NCBI RefSeq assembly: GCF_001638985.1
Contig: NW_017265142.1
Coordinates: forward strand, 1,356,572 to 1,420,571
DNA length: 64,000 nt
Origin: Phycomyces blakesleeanus NRRL 1555(-)
Taxonomy: Eukaryota > Mucoromycota > Mucoromycetes > Mucorales > Phycomycetaceae
Direction of reading: 5' to 3'
A model generated the notes under the pieces. It saw nothing but the letters and a program-made list of their open reading frames with translations. It searched no databases and was not told where the DNA came from. The position numbers were made by a program, and so were the translations under genes. Of this stretch, positions 10,706-21,485 are shown one piece after another (position 1 is the first letter of the stretch; each line of letters opens with the position of its first letter).

Positions 10706-13700
10706 ATGACTGTACAACATCTTCACATAGGAACCTTGAATGTTCGAGGTCTCCTCTCTACCATCAATAACCCGCAATCCCCAAAACTTCTTTTCATCTG
10801 ACACCTTCGTACCCTTTCCCCTTCCCTTTCATTACTTGCTCTCCAAGAGACTCATTTACTCCCTATACATCACTCATCTATTCACCTTACATTCCAAGCA
10901 CAGGCCAGCCTATGGACCCCACATTGCGGCTTCGTCTCTTTCGATCCCCTCCTCCAATTATCTCAACTGCATGTTTCTCCTGACAACCGTGCATTCGTTG
11001 TCAAGGTTACACATACCAACCATCATGTTAATCCTTTTGTAGTTGTGGTTATTTATGCACCCAACATTCCTTCCCACCGGCGTACTTTCTTCTCCTCATT
11101 AGCACGCACTCTCCCTACTGTCATTCCTTCCCTGCCCGCCTTTATTCTGGGGGACTTTAACTGTGATCTTAGCCATCGTCGCAGCCATCCACCGGACTGG
11201 AAAGGATACATTCAGGGTAATTGCGTGGATGCCATCACTAATTCTTCTTCACCCCCATTACCCACTTTCCACAGCTCTCGCACCTGCACACGCATTGACT
11301 ACATTTTCTGTCCACACAGCATTGTTACCGAACGCCCTGATGTAACATTTATCAATCCTTTATGGACTGACCACTGCCTTCTTGCAGTCTCCATTCCTTT
11401 CTCTCGCCCACCAGGTCCTGGAGTCTGGAGGTTTAATACGCAATATCTCCTGCATGATGAATTTGATGCTCTCATTACTGACTTTCTGGATAAGGCCGAC
11501 TCTTTTCTCTCTCCTGACATGTCTCCCGGTTCTCGGTGGGATCATATTAAGCATGCTATCAAACAGCTCGCCCTAACGTACTCTAAACGAGTTCAACGTC
11601 AACTCCGAAATCAGGAACGCCATCTTCATCGTGCTCGAAATGAACTTGCAATTCATACTCGTTCTCCTCAACTTCTCCGCATTGAACATGAGCTTGCCAC
11701 CATACAATTGTCTCGGGCCTCCACCTTGGCTGCCAGATCTGGTGCTAAATGGTGTGAAGCTGGCGAGTCTTCTTCGAAATATTTCTTTCGTGTGCTCAAA
11801 CAGCGAGCCACTGCAAAAACTATCTCCTCTCTTGTCGACCCTGTCACTGGCGCGATCTACACCTCTCCCGCGGATTTGCTTGGCCATACTCGCTCTTTCT
11901 ACCAATCTCTTTACTCGCCGGAACCCATTGACTATCCTGCTGCACACTCTCTTATCAACAAATTCCCACCTTCTGCCCGTCTGTCTTCCACTGACTCTGC
12001 CTACCTCATTGCTGATGTCACCTTGGATGACATTCTGTCTGTCCTTAAAGCCACCCCCATCAACTCTAGTCCTGGGATGGATGGTTTGCCCTACCCATTA
12101 TGGGCTCGGCTCTTCTGTCACCCAACGGTCCAAAATCTTGCAGTTCAAGTCTATAATAATGCATTGCATGGTGTTTTTCCTCCATCTTGGCTGGAAACCG
12201 TACTTGTTCTCCTACCAAAAGCCAGTGACACTACCTCTCTCCGCAACTGGCGACCCATATCTCTTATAAACTGTGATGCCAAGTTGTTCACCAAAATGCT
12301 TACGTCCTGTTTACGATATGGTATCAACACACTCATAACACCATTCCAAACGGGTTTTATGGCAGATCGGTTTATTGCTGACAATGGTTTGCTGACACGC
12401 CTTGCCATGTCACATGCACAAATAACCCAAGACCCATGTGTTGCCCTTCTTTTGGATCAGGAGAAGGCCTATGACCGTGTCCACCCTGCGTATCTTCGTC
12501 TTGTCCTGGCCAGAGCCAGTTTCCCCACAATTTTTGTTGACTCCATCTGTGGTCTCTTCTTTTCTACTCAAATCCACGTGAATGTGAATGGGCACATATC
12601 TTCTTCTTTTCTACAAAGCCAGGGGCTACGTCAAGGTGATCCTCTCTCCCCCTTGCTGTTTAACCTGGCCTTCGAACCTTTGCTTAGATCCATTCTCGCT
12701 TCTCCTGCCATCCGTGGTTTCCGATTTCTGGTTCCGCCATTTCTCTCATCGTCCTCTCCTGAGCTCTCACCACCTCCACTCAAACTTCTTGCTTATGCCG
12801 ATGACCTTCTCGTCTTTCTTTCTCTGCCTGCCGAGATGAGTGGTCTACTCAACCTTTTGCATATATTTGGCTTAGCCTCTAACGCGAAAGTCAATCTCCA
12901 TAAGACAGTTGCTGTTGCTATGTCTGGACAATTTCATCCGGATTGGGGCCCTGTATTGGATGCTGCTGATATTCACAGTCGACATGACCGTCACTCCGCC
13001 ACTGCCATCCGTTACCTAGGCTTCCCATTGAGCTCACATCCGTCCCAGCTTGAGACCTTCCGTGCGGCTTTACTGGTCAAGCTTAGGAACCATTGCACGC
13101 TACTTTCTCAAAGATGCTTGTCCGTTTGTGGTAAAAGTATTGTGGCAAACTCACTTCTTCTCAGCTCAGTATGGCATATGCTATACGTGACTCCTGCACT
13201 GCTATCTTCCTTTGCTGCCATTCGCACTCATATTCGCTCGTTCCTGCGACTGGGTTTCGGTAGCCCTGGCTGGCCGCTTCTCTGTCTGCCACGCAAATCA
13301 GGCGGTTTGGGCCTGATTGATCCTGATCATCAACAACGAGCTCTTCAATTGCGCTGGATTCTCCCTATCTTGCATTCTCACTCTTTTTCTTCTACTTCCT
13401 TTATACTGCCATACCTCGAATTTATACTTCCTCTAAACTTTCGCGCTCCTTCTGCCAGTATTGCACTTTTGTTTCCCTGTAGTAGTGCAACTTGCCCGAC
13501 TTCACTTCTTCCACTGCATCGCGCTTGTACCTCACTTCTTCCAGCTTCTCTCCCATCCAACTTGCAATTGCCGCCAACTGTGGTCCAACACTTCCCATTA
13601 ACTTCAATATGGATGAACGCGCCACCCTTTGTTGACTCTTCTCTGAACCTGAAAACAATTCTGGTTTCTGATGCATTTTCTCTGGAGACTGATGACCGTC

Positions 13701-14419
13701 TTGTCCGCAAGGTTCGTGGTACGTTTTCTCGGGCACATAATTGTATCGGTCATTTCTTCCAACAGATTGATTCTGGCAGGATGGTCCTCTGTCCTTGGTT
13801 TATCTCTTGCCTTGAACATCGACCTTCTACTGACACCCCTTCCCCCGATCTTTCCTCACTTCTTTCTTTGGTACGGTTGGACAACACTAGTTTGGGTAAA
13901 GCTAGCACCGGATCTCTTCGACGCCATCTTCGCCTGCAAGTGCCCTCATCTCTAAATTCGTCTGTCCAATGGCGTAAATTCTGGTCTGTCTCTATACCCC
14001 ACCACTGTCGCACAGTCTGGTGGAAAATGCTTTGGGATAGAACGCCAACCCGAAAACGTCTCAATCTATTTATACCTCGACGCTTCCCCAGCTCATCTTG
14101 CATCTTTTGTCAAGATGCTACTGAAGATCAGTATCACTTTTTCTTTGGCTGTTCTATCAAACGGCAGGTGTGGAACGTCATTCTCTCTCGCTTTTGCCTG
14201 GCCTGGAACCTTGCTGAAATCTGCCTTCTCCTTACCAGAGGCAGCTTCCCACCACGTTCCTCCCATCAAGGCCTTTGGATTATCCTTTCCGCTGTCACTA
14301 CTAAAGCGATTTGGAGTGCTCATTGGAAATTTGTTTTTGATGACCAACCCTTTCTGTCAGGCGTTGTGGCACAAAAAGCGTCCACTGTAATAGAAAAACA
14401 CATCGGTACACTAGCTTAA
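10706..14419 (+). pseudogene. LINE-B ORF2, endonuclease/reverse transcriptase with one in-frame TGA
   Basis: The frame is 1238 codons and open except for TGA at 10799-10801 (codon 32). LINE-A has CGC (Arg) at this position within the matching FIRHL context. The APE endonuclease covers residues 1 to about 235 (LNVRG, LALQETH, VVIYAP, ILGDFN, RIDYI, WTDHCLL). The reverse transcriptase includes LLLDQEKAYDRVH (about 582), GLRQGDPLSPLLFN (about 645) and LLAYADDLLVF (about 694). A C-terminal zf-RVT knuckle (CIFC...HFFFGC) starts near residue 1131. The protein nicks the target DNA and copies element RNA in place. One nonsense change separates this copy from an open frame. Confidence 0.9.
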
Positions 14420-14543
14420 GTATTTCCTGTCTAATTTCCTCTCCTGTTTCATTCCGTTTTTTTCTTATATTTTCGTATTTCCTCCCCCTTGTCTCTCTAT
14501 CTCTTATCTGTTCAATTAAGTCCACTTTGATGGCATTTTAAAA

Positions 14544-14565
14544 GCTGCACGCAGAGCGTGGCAGC
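14544..14565 (+). other. 3'-terminal hairpin of LINE-B
   Basis: GCTGCACG CAGAG CGTGGCAGC pairs as GCTGC/GCAGC and ACG/CGT with a bulged G. It lies about 15 nt before the A tail, the same place as the LINE-A hairpin although the sequences differ. Confidence 0.5.
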
Positions 14566-14817
14566 AGATCAATAAAATACTAAAAAAAAAAATACTTCTT
14601 TAACCAATATATTTTCTTCATTTTTCACTGTATATTTAATTCTAGTTTTATAATAAAAATCTATAATATAGTATATTTTATGATTTATAATATGTAAGAG
14701 AACATACATTTTAAAAAAGTCTTTTTTATATTGATTTGATTGAAAATTGGTTTGATTTGTTTATTTTAGATAATTAAAAAAACTTTTTTTTGACAAACAT
14801 TGTAATTATATAATAGT

Positions 14818-15096
14818 TGAGGTGTACGAATAAATTTCATAAAGGGAACAATAGGTACTGTGAGAGTGTTGTTTATTTAAGAAAGAAGATCATAGCTGTT
14901 TATATAGACATTTGGTTCCCTAATTTAAGATCTCCGTTAGTTAATGGTTGGTTATCACTGAAGCAGTGTGAAGTGTACGAGTGCCTGGTGTGTGTTACGT
15001 TCCTGAGATGTGACCCTGCCAGGTTCATTAGCAATTGTAGTATCCGTTATGGATTGTGGAGTTTGTATTTCACTCAATTGTGGTGTGTATACCACA
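14818..15096 (+). repeat. Candidate solo LTR, second family
   Basis: This 279-bp, GC-richer block starts TGAGGT and ends ACCACA, and is flanked on both sides by ATAGT (14813-14817 and 15097-15101), a 5-bp duplication. No coding function is supported; the frame through it lacks recognisable features and begins with TTG. It does not resemble the LTR at 4807 or 15423. The ends are short, so chance is possible. Confidence 0.4.
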
Positions 15097-15422
15097 ATAG
15101 TTATTCATAAAACTATCAAATCCATTAATGATTTTAAGTATATACTGCTAATTGATCCTTAGTTTATGATATTATACTAATGCTTATATAAAGTATAATA
15201 TGATTTTAAAGCTTGTAATAAAAAAAATTGAGAAAATAATTTTTAGACAATAGAATACATATAAGCTAATATTATCTTAGTATAATTATTATATGCATAT
15301 ATCTTAAAAAGAACTTACTGATATAAAAATAATATAATCCTTGCCATATGAACTATTGTTACAAAATATTATGGTTAACATTACATTTAAGATAAATATA
15401 AAAGCAATTAACATACAAGAGA

Positions 15423-15964
15423 TATGGTGATCTAGACACTCGGATGCTGGATTTATTACATATAAAAACATATTTATATTGAGATAGCGTAGTAGCTATC
15501 ATCTTGGCAGCATATAGAATATATATAAACGATTAAGTAATCAGCCCAATAATTATTACAGTTAGTACTGTAGATAATATCTTAAAGATTGTTAAGATAA
15601 TTATATCATACTGCCGGGTAAACTGTGTCAGATCGATATGGAGCTAATTTAGTAGGAAGTCCTAAAGCTCTAGTGTAAAAGAGAAAATAATAGCTAAGAG
15701 CTAAAGAAATACAATTTATGACTTGATGTCATAATTGTAACACTGACACTAGTTAAGTAGTAAATATACTCTAATAACCGAATATAGTAAAGGAAGAAAA
15801 CCTTAAGAAACTAAGACGTAATGACAAGAGCAGATTGTGTTTTCTTATAAAAAGGGACACTTTTTATTTATGAATAAAAAACTTATATACAGTCTCAAAG
15901 TATTTCTATACGTCTCTATTATCAAATATTTTATTTTCTATTATTTCGTACTTGAAATACCATA
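15423..15964 (+). mobile_element. Solo LTR, second copy of the LINE-A-inserted family
   Basis: The segment is flanked by a perfect 5-bp duplication AGAGA (15418-15422 and 15965-15969). Its ends read TAT and ATA where copy 1 has TGT and ACA, consistent with one G-to-A and one C-to-T change. Shared blocks with 4807-5228 include GGATTTATTACAT, the GCAGAT(T/C)GTGTTTT...TATAAAA promoter region, the ATATACAGTCTCAAAGTATT block and ACGTCTC. It is 120 bp longer than copy 1, so one has an internal indel. No internal region remains. Confidence 0.85.
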
Positions 15965-16503
15965 AGAGACTTACTAAACACTGTTTTTTGCATAATAAAA
16001 AAGTATAGACTGGTTAAATAAGCCCTGTTAAAGAAATATAATAACAAAGATAAAATAATAATTAAAATATAGAAGATACAAAACTTCAATAAATATGTAC
16101 TACAAAATTTCACAAGAATAATATTGCTAAGAGGATCAAATAGATACAAAGTCTAGAATATTAAAGCTTTATAATCCATTAAATATTTCCTCAAAATTAA
16201 GCTTATTCTCTCGCTCTCAAATTAAGGTATAGGATAGCCAGGAGTGTCTATTGTATATGTAATTACTTTATTCGATCTTTAAAGGTCGAATTTATTTTAA
16301 AAAAATATTGAAATTTATGAAGATTTATTTTTCTTATATTTGACACAGTATGATGTTCTCATCGATTGATAAGTTTCCACAACTGCTGCCGGAGTGCTTT
16401 GTTTTTTACTGGGTTTGTCCAATCTTTATTTTTTAGCAGACATACCTTTTCCATTAGATAACACCTATAATACCAATGGATATTAAAGTTTTTTCATGTA
16501 TAG

Positions 16504-17397
16504 AAATTGAACAATTTTGCACCTGCCGACTATTCGTCCAACGACTTTTTGTATGCTGTTATTGCACGCAGTACTGCTCCGGACAGTAGCAAATTCATGC
16601 TACCTGATAATGCAACGACTGCTATGATGTCAACTCATAGCCAGGCTACCGAAAGTACGTCGGATCCGTTGATTTCGATGATGAGCACAATGAACAACCA
16701 GTTGAAAGGTCTGGCAAACCAGGTTTTGCTCATGGCTGGTGATATCACTTTATCCAACCAGACCATGACTTGCCTCCAGGAGACTGTGACCAACATCCTC
16801 GCTGGCCAGGCTGTCATTCACGATGTTGCTTCCAGATGTAATACTACATCAAGCACTGAACTCGTTGGTGGTTTTTCAGCTTTGATGGAAGAAGACAGTG
16901 TTTCTGGAAGGAGACACACAGAAATATCAGTAAGTCTTTTTAAAAAAAATATATGGTAAAAGCATCTGACACTGCTCTTGTAGGTCCTTATTAGGGACTA
17001 TGTTAAGACACGAAACTTTACCAGCATTGATCCAAGAAAAATTGCTGCGAATGATGCAAAACCAGAATGGGTGCTGACAAGCTACTTCACAAGTAGCTAT
17101 AACCGTGGTCTTGCGTCGGCTATGAGCGCATACTTGCGGAGACAGCCCTGTTCTACTGGAATACCTACACGGGTTCTTGAAGGTATGGTAAAAAACCATT
17201 TCACCAACCAAGTGCGTGAATCTCGCAGACCGGCCGAATCTGTAGAAAAGAAAAACACTGCCTCAAGAAGACGTCAGCGCGGTGTGGCAGTAAGTTATTC
17301 ATTTAATATATATATATATTATGGCACACTATTTTTAATATATTTCCAGCTTCTTCTCCGGCGTGGAAATGCATACAAAGAAAATAAAGATGCATAG
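16504..17397 (+). pseudogene. Unidentified intron-containing gene, incomplete 5' end
   Basis: Three coding exons join in phase 0: 16504-16929, 16984-17289 and 17350-17397, with introns GTAAGT...TTGTAG and GTAAGT...TTCCAG. The product has a Met/Thr-rich N-terminal part, then a central segment (VLIRDYVKTRNFTSIDPRK, PEWVLTSYF) and a basic C-terminus (RRRQRGVA, LLLRRGNAYKENKDA). No start codon is in frame. A plausible first exon (MFSSIDKFPQLLPECFVFYW, from 16353) is out of register, so there is an unseen splice or damage. I do not recognise the family. The terminal TAG is formed by the TA and first G of the inserted element that follows. Confidence 0.5.
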
Positions 17398-19084
17398 CTT
17401 CCGATGTGTGTCGATGTGTGAGAAATTGGTGATTGGATATTTTTTTCTCGTTTTTTTTTCTTTTTTAACAAACAACCAGTTAAGTAAAATCGTTCACTTT
17501 AGGTACTGCTGCAGCTATTGTCAGCGCCCGTTGATTGATTCGACAAGATTGCGTAACCATTTATCCAACATTCATAACATTCATGTTCCTTCCATCTCCA
17601 GAGGGAAAAGGCGCTTCGATACCCTGCCAATTACCTATGTCAACAAGTTTAGTTATGGTCAAAATCAAGACATCAATAAAGAATATGGTTGTCCTGCATG
17701 CTTTTCCCACTTTCCCGAGATCAATTCACTGCATTCACATATCCAGGAGGTACACATGAAGCAAAATAATGAACATGTTTCCGATCAAAGTGAAGAAGAC
17801 GGTAATACAAACGCAACACTTGTATCTATTGCAACATACAGTGGTAAATCGATTGATTTTTCTGCAACACACAATATATACGAGCAGCATCTTCCAAAGC
17901 TGTCAAGAGATTGTCTCAAATTCCTGGAACCAATAGTAACAGTTGACTTGCCATCTAGCAAATGTTTAAACAAAAAAATGCGTGACGAGGTTACCAATGA
18001 AAACCGAAAAAAGAGAGAATTACATACCCTCCAGTCTTTCACAAATGTACAAGCACTCCTGCTGGCTACTTTAGAACAATCTCTAGGTACATTGCCGCGC
18101 TGGATATGGACGCAGACAAACGAAGATATCGCGAATATAAGCCATGAATATCAACTTCTCCAGGCATCCAAATTCATCCTTACCACATTTGCAGACAACT
18201 GCACACAGAAAAAGCAGCAGAAAACCAACTCGGAACGAACATACTGGATTAGGCACATAGTACATATTTTTCAATCATTTGCGAACCAAACTGGCTATTT
18301 GCAGTTCAACTGGTGCGAATCTCAGACCAAACAGCATGCATTGGCAGGAATCAATCTGAACAACTGGACAAAGCCCACAGCGCGATTCTGTGATGGTCTC
18401 GGATTCGACTGGCTAGGCAAAGAAAGATTGTCAATGGAAGGATCTAGCGGTCAACATGAAGAAAAAATCGATCATACTATCAGCGATACCGCCAAACAAA
18501 TAATCAATACTATTTCAATGCTGAAAGGATTCACAATGGCAAATACGGATGCAAGCTTTGAAACATTGAGACAGGTTAAGATCTTTGGTGTGCAGGCTAT
18601 TGAAAGGACGATCACCTTAACAGAAACAAGCTATGACTAGGAATCTACCAACTATCTCTACAAGGTGGTACGAACAGCGCGGATTCCAATCGAGTATGAA
18701 GAGCGGTATAATTGGCTATGAGTATTTGAATTATTAGCGTACCTGCTAGTTGAATTGAAAGAACAAGTTCGTGTACATGAAACTCTTAACAAGGAACAAA
18801 GCAGCATTAGTATAGTTCATCCCGAAGAAACTGTACGAATCAAGCTGAGCATCGGTTTAGACGACAGCGCATAAAAATGATCAATATTTATTTCAGTATT
18901 GTATGGAAATTTATGGTTATCTAAATCATTGTGTGGCTAGGAGGGCCTGCACAGGATTTCTTATTCTATTATCGAATTATGAAAAATAAATAAATCAGTT
19001 TTCTTATATTATAACCGCCAGTAACTTCTATTGAAGCCGGCACACATCGACACACAACGGCACACAACGGCACACATCGGAAGC
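17397..19084 (+). mobile_element. 1.69-kb TIR element carrying a decayed zinc-finger gene
   Basis: The left end GCTTCCGATGTGTG (17397 onward) is the inverse of the right end CACACATCGGAAGC (to 19084). With TA on both sides, 24 of 26 bases match when two mismatches further inward are counted. The right arm extends as four CACACA(T/A)CG-type units, the left as two. TA duplications lie at 17395-17396 and 19085-19086. The interior is almost filled by the C2H2 gene at 17503-18874. I see no DDE motif, so mobility would need another source, or the zinc-finger protein belongs to an unrecognised transposase type. Confidence 0.55.
17503..18874 (+). pseudogene. Decayed C2H2 zinc-finger protein gene inside the TIR element
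   Basis: The coding frame runs from a splice acceptor (TTCACTTTAG, ending 17502) to TAA 18872-18874, interrupted by TAG 18638-18640 and TGA 18719-18721. Beyond both stops the frame stays clearly coding (ESTNYLYKVVRTARIPIEY, VFELLAYLLVELKEQVRVH). The N-terminus has two C2H2 fingers: YCCSYCQRPLIDSTRLRNHL..H and YGCPACFSHFPEINSLHSHI..H. The rest is unfamiliar and holds no DDE, RNase H or recombinase motif I can recognise. A first exon is not identified. Both stops are explained by C-to-T changes (CAG or CAA, and CGA). Confidence 0.55.
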
Positions 19085-19133
19085 TATTGATTTTTATTAA
19101 AGTCATAGTTTGGATTAAATTTGATTATCACTA

Positions 19134-19486
19134 TTATTCGGGCCCGACGTTTTTCCTCTCGGGCACGACGTTTACAAATTATATATTTTCTATATACTGC
19201 ATATAAAAAAATCAAGAAATTAATATATTTACTACTTAAGTACAGCTAAAAATTCCATTATATTAAATGAAGAAGTACTATTCATAAATTAAATTATTTA
19301 TATTTTGATAAATTGATTTTACTCATATAAACTACTTAGGGTGGTTAGGGACCAGATAAAATTGCTGGATGCCGGACAACAAGTCACTTTTTATGAGGCC
19401 GGTAAATGGTGAAAGGCGGAGATTCAATAAGCGTAGCGCTCCAGAAAAACGTCGTGCCCGAGAGGAAAAGTGTCTGGCCCGAATAA
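19134..19486. repeat. MITE-like element with 40-bp inverted repeats
   Basis: The left arm TTATTCGGGCCCGACGTTTT... (19134-19173) is the inverse of 19447-19486 with about three mismatches. Each arm contains two direct copies of a CGGGCnCGACGTTT-like unit, resembling paired transposase binding sites. A TA lies near each end (19132, 19488), with one extra T on the right. There is no coding capacity. Confidence 0.6.
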
Positions 19487-19545
19487 TTAGCAAAATACGT
19501 TACAATAATAAAAAAAGAGTTGCATGGCCAAAAACACCACCCTAA
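19336..19545. repeat. Second, overlapping inverted repeat
   Basis: TTAGGGTGGT at 19336-19345 is the inverse of ACCACCCTAA at 19536-19545. It overlaps rather than nests in the 19134-19486 element, so one of the pairs may be accidental or the block is a chimera. Confidence 0.3.
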
Positions 19546-21011
19546 AAGATTTTTGTAAAAAAAAATCGAAATAATTATGTCCTTTAAACATCTCTTATAT
19601 CGTTATTTTAATACATAAAAAATATCCTAAGGGTAGCTGTAAATATACCTGATTTACGCTTTGTCTGATAATTCAAATAAAAGCTACCATGTCTTTAGAA
19701 ACTCTAATACGATGCATAAAAAAACCAAACTAACTCAAGACAGGTAAAGTCATGTCAAATCAAGTCAAGTAGTCACACTATGGAAAAAGACAGAAATATG
19801 GCTTTGGAAGATGATTTTTGCAAAAAAAAAAATACCTCTAAAAACACACCTTTTCCACAATGTTAATTGACAGCAGAGAGAAATAATACACACAGCTTTG
19901 TTTTATAGTTTTACAGCCACAGCTACAAGCAGAAAAAAATCGGACCTTCACTCTTTAGTCCAAGGCTCGTTTTAATGTACATCATGGTATTATCAATAAA
20001 ACAAAATACACCAAAAGCCTCTTTCCACATAAATTAGAATAGATACACATAGCTATAATGTTCTATTTAGACTTATAGAAATAGCACGGAACACATACGG
20101 CATGATAAATAAAAAGTCTCTTCTCCTTCTCCTTCATTATCATTATCATTAGCTTTAAATTTTACACACTTAGTGTAAATTGAAAGGATGAAATAAAAAG
20201 AAAAAATAATGTTTTTAGGTCGAACTCAAGTTCTTGATGATTTCATAGTATTATTTTGTGGCTAGAAAACTTCTTTCTTTCTTCTTCTGTTTTAGGTTCA
20301 ATTAGCTCACTAAATTTTTACTTTAGAGTCAACATATCAGATACAGCCCAACGTTTCATCATTCATTTATATTTAGATATACTTTGACAAAGCTTCTCAA
20401 ATATTTCAGACCTAACAGTAATAGTAATAATAAGAGCCGAAATTGTAATTTATACATGTAATTTATATAGAGCTGTGCCTTTAAGCTATAATGGTGTATT
20501 TTCTGTATGTTGGACTCAATAAACATTTATATAAGTTGTAACAAAGCTTCAAAGTAACAGGATAAATGTAAAGACATTCTTTTATTTATTTATTCATTTT
20601 ACTCTCAAAATAATAACTTTAATATATATATATTTAAATATTTAAATGACAAATATTTGCTCTGTAATAGTTATGACACACGGCCATATCTAGTCCAACC
20701 GATCGTCAAAACATGTATTACATTCTAAGTTGCGTCTTATATCGTTTATGCTAAGCCAAAGTAAAAGCCGAAACCAAAACCAAAAACTAGATAACTTACC
20801 AAGAAGCGATCTAAACGTTAAATTTAAGCCACCCTTTTGTGTGTGTATCTATGCTAAGCCAGAAAGTCTGTACACACTACTACTGATGTCAAATAGTCTT
20901 GAAAGAAAAGATCTATTGAAGTATATATATATTATATATATGTATACACATTTCACTCTTATTCCTATCTCTCTCTCTCTATTTTTTTTTTTTACATTAT
21001 ATCAATACCAC
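19546..21011. other. AT-rich intergenic DNA
   Basis: I see no gene. The last 150 bp contains (TA)n, a CT-rich tract and a T run just upstream of the ATG at 21012, typical of a fungal promoter. Confidence 0.5.
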
Positions 21012-21485
21012 ATGAAGATCACTACAATTATAGCTTTAATATTCATTTTTACAGCCACAATTGGAGCAGCCCCGACACAGCATTCTGTCCAGGTCTTTGA
21101 CCCTCTTCCTCATACCAGCTGGAGAGCTGGCACCGTAGGAATCATGCGATGGCAGATACCTAGCGATCCAGATTTGTTTTACAATATTCATCTACTGAAA
21201 GGAGACACATTCCCACCTAAACTGGTCTCTACACTCGTTCGTTGGATTGAGGCCGATTTTGGATACGCGATAGTCTATCTGCCTGACAATACTACAGCAG
21301 GGTCAGACTACTGGATTGGCATTGGACAATACTATAGCGAAATGACATATATTCATCCCATCACAGTAAAGGAGTACGATTACCGACTTGAATCAACATC
21401 CGAATACAAAGATCTTAATAATGACCAATATCATGTTATGCTTGATAATATTGAGATATGGGAAGTGTTAGCAGAGACTGAATGA
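21012..21485 (+). CDS. Secreted Kre9/Knh1-like (PF10342-type) protein
   Basis: This is a single-exon gene of 157 aa. Residues 1-20 form a signal peptide (MKITTIIALIFIFTATIGAA). The mature part has the pattern of the Kre9/Knh1 or Ser-Thr-rich membrane-anchored family: FDPLPHTSWRAGTVGIMRW, a hydrophobic LLKGD strand, and AGSDYWIGIGQ near residue 100. These domains are about 90-100 aa and occur in fungal cell-wall proteins. No Ser/Thr-rich tail or GPI signal follows, so the protein is probably secreted freely. I chose ATG 21012 because the frame upstream is low-complexity and lies over the promoter. An AATAAA-like site lies near 21729. Confidence 0.7.
   Translation: MKITTIIALIFIFTATIGAAPTQHSVQVFDPLPHTSWRAGTVGIMRWQIPSDPDLFYNIHLLKGDTFPPKLVSTLVRWIEADFGYAIVYLPDNTTAGSDYWIGIGQYYSEMTYIHPITVKEYDYRLESTSEYKDLNNDQYHVMLDNIEIWEVLAETE

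Larger units (their letters stand above)
9279..14589 (+). mobile_element. LINE-B: nearly intact non-LTR retrotransposon
   Basis: The element is about 5.3 kb, bounded by a perfect 16-bp target-site duplication AAATACTTCTTTAACC at 9263-9278 and 14590-14605. It has a short 5' UTR (9279-9358), ORF1 (9359-10705), ORF2 (10706-14419) joined by TAAATG, a 3' UTR with a hairpin and AATAAA, and an A tail at 14582-14590. There is no frameshift in more than 5 kb. The only lesions are three in-frame TGA codons. It belongs to the APE-endonuclease class of LINEs; the exact clade cannot be assigned by eye. It is related to LINE-A but is a clearly different lineage. Confidence 0.93.

Noticed and set aside
9359..14419. 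TGA reassigned to a sense codon in this organism.
   Set aside because: TM9SF uses TGA directly after its conserved C-terminal VKID, and the arrestin and RNF121-like genes also end in TGA where family lengths predict. The TGA codons in transposons are therefore mutations.
14817..15110. 97-codon frame as a gene.
   Set aside because: It starts with TTG, has no domain and fills a block better explained as a solo LTR.
19336..19351. Telomere-like TTAGGG repeats.
   Set aside because: Only two imperfect units occur and they form an inverted-repeat end, not a tandem array.
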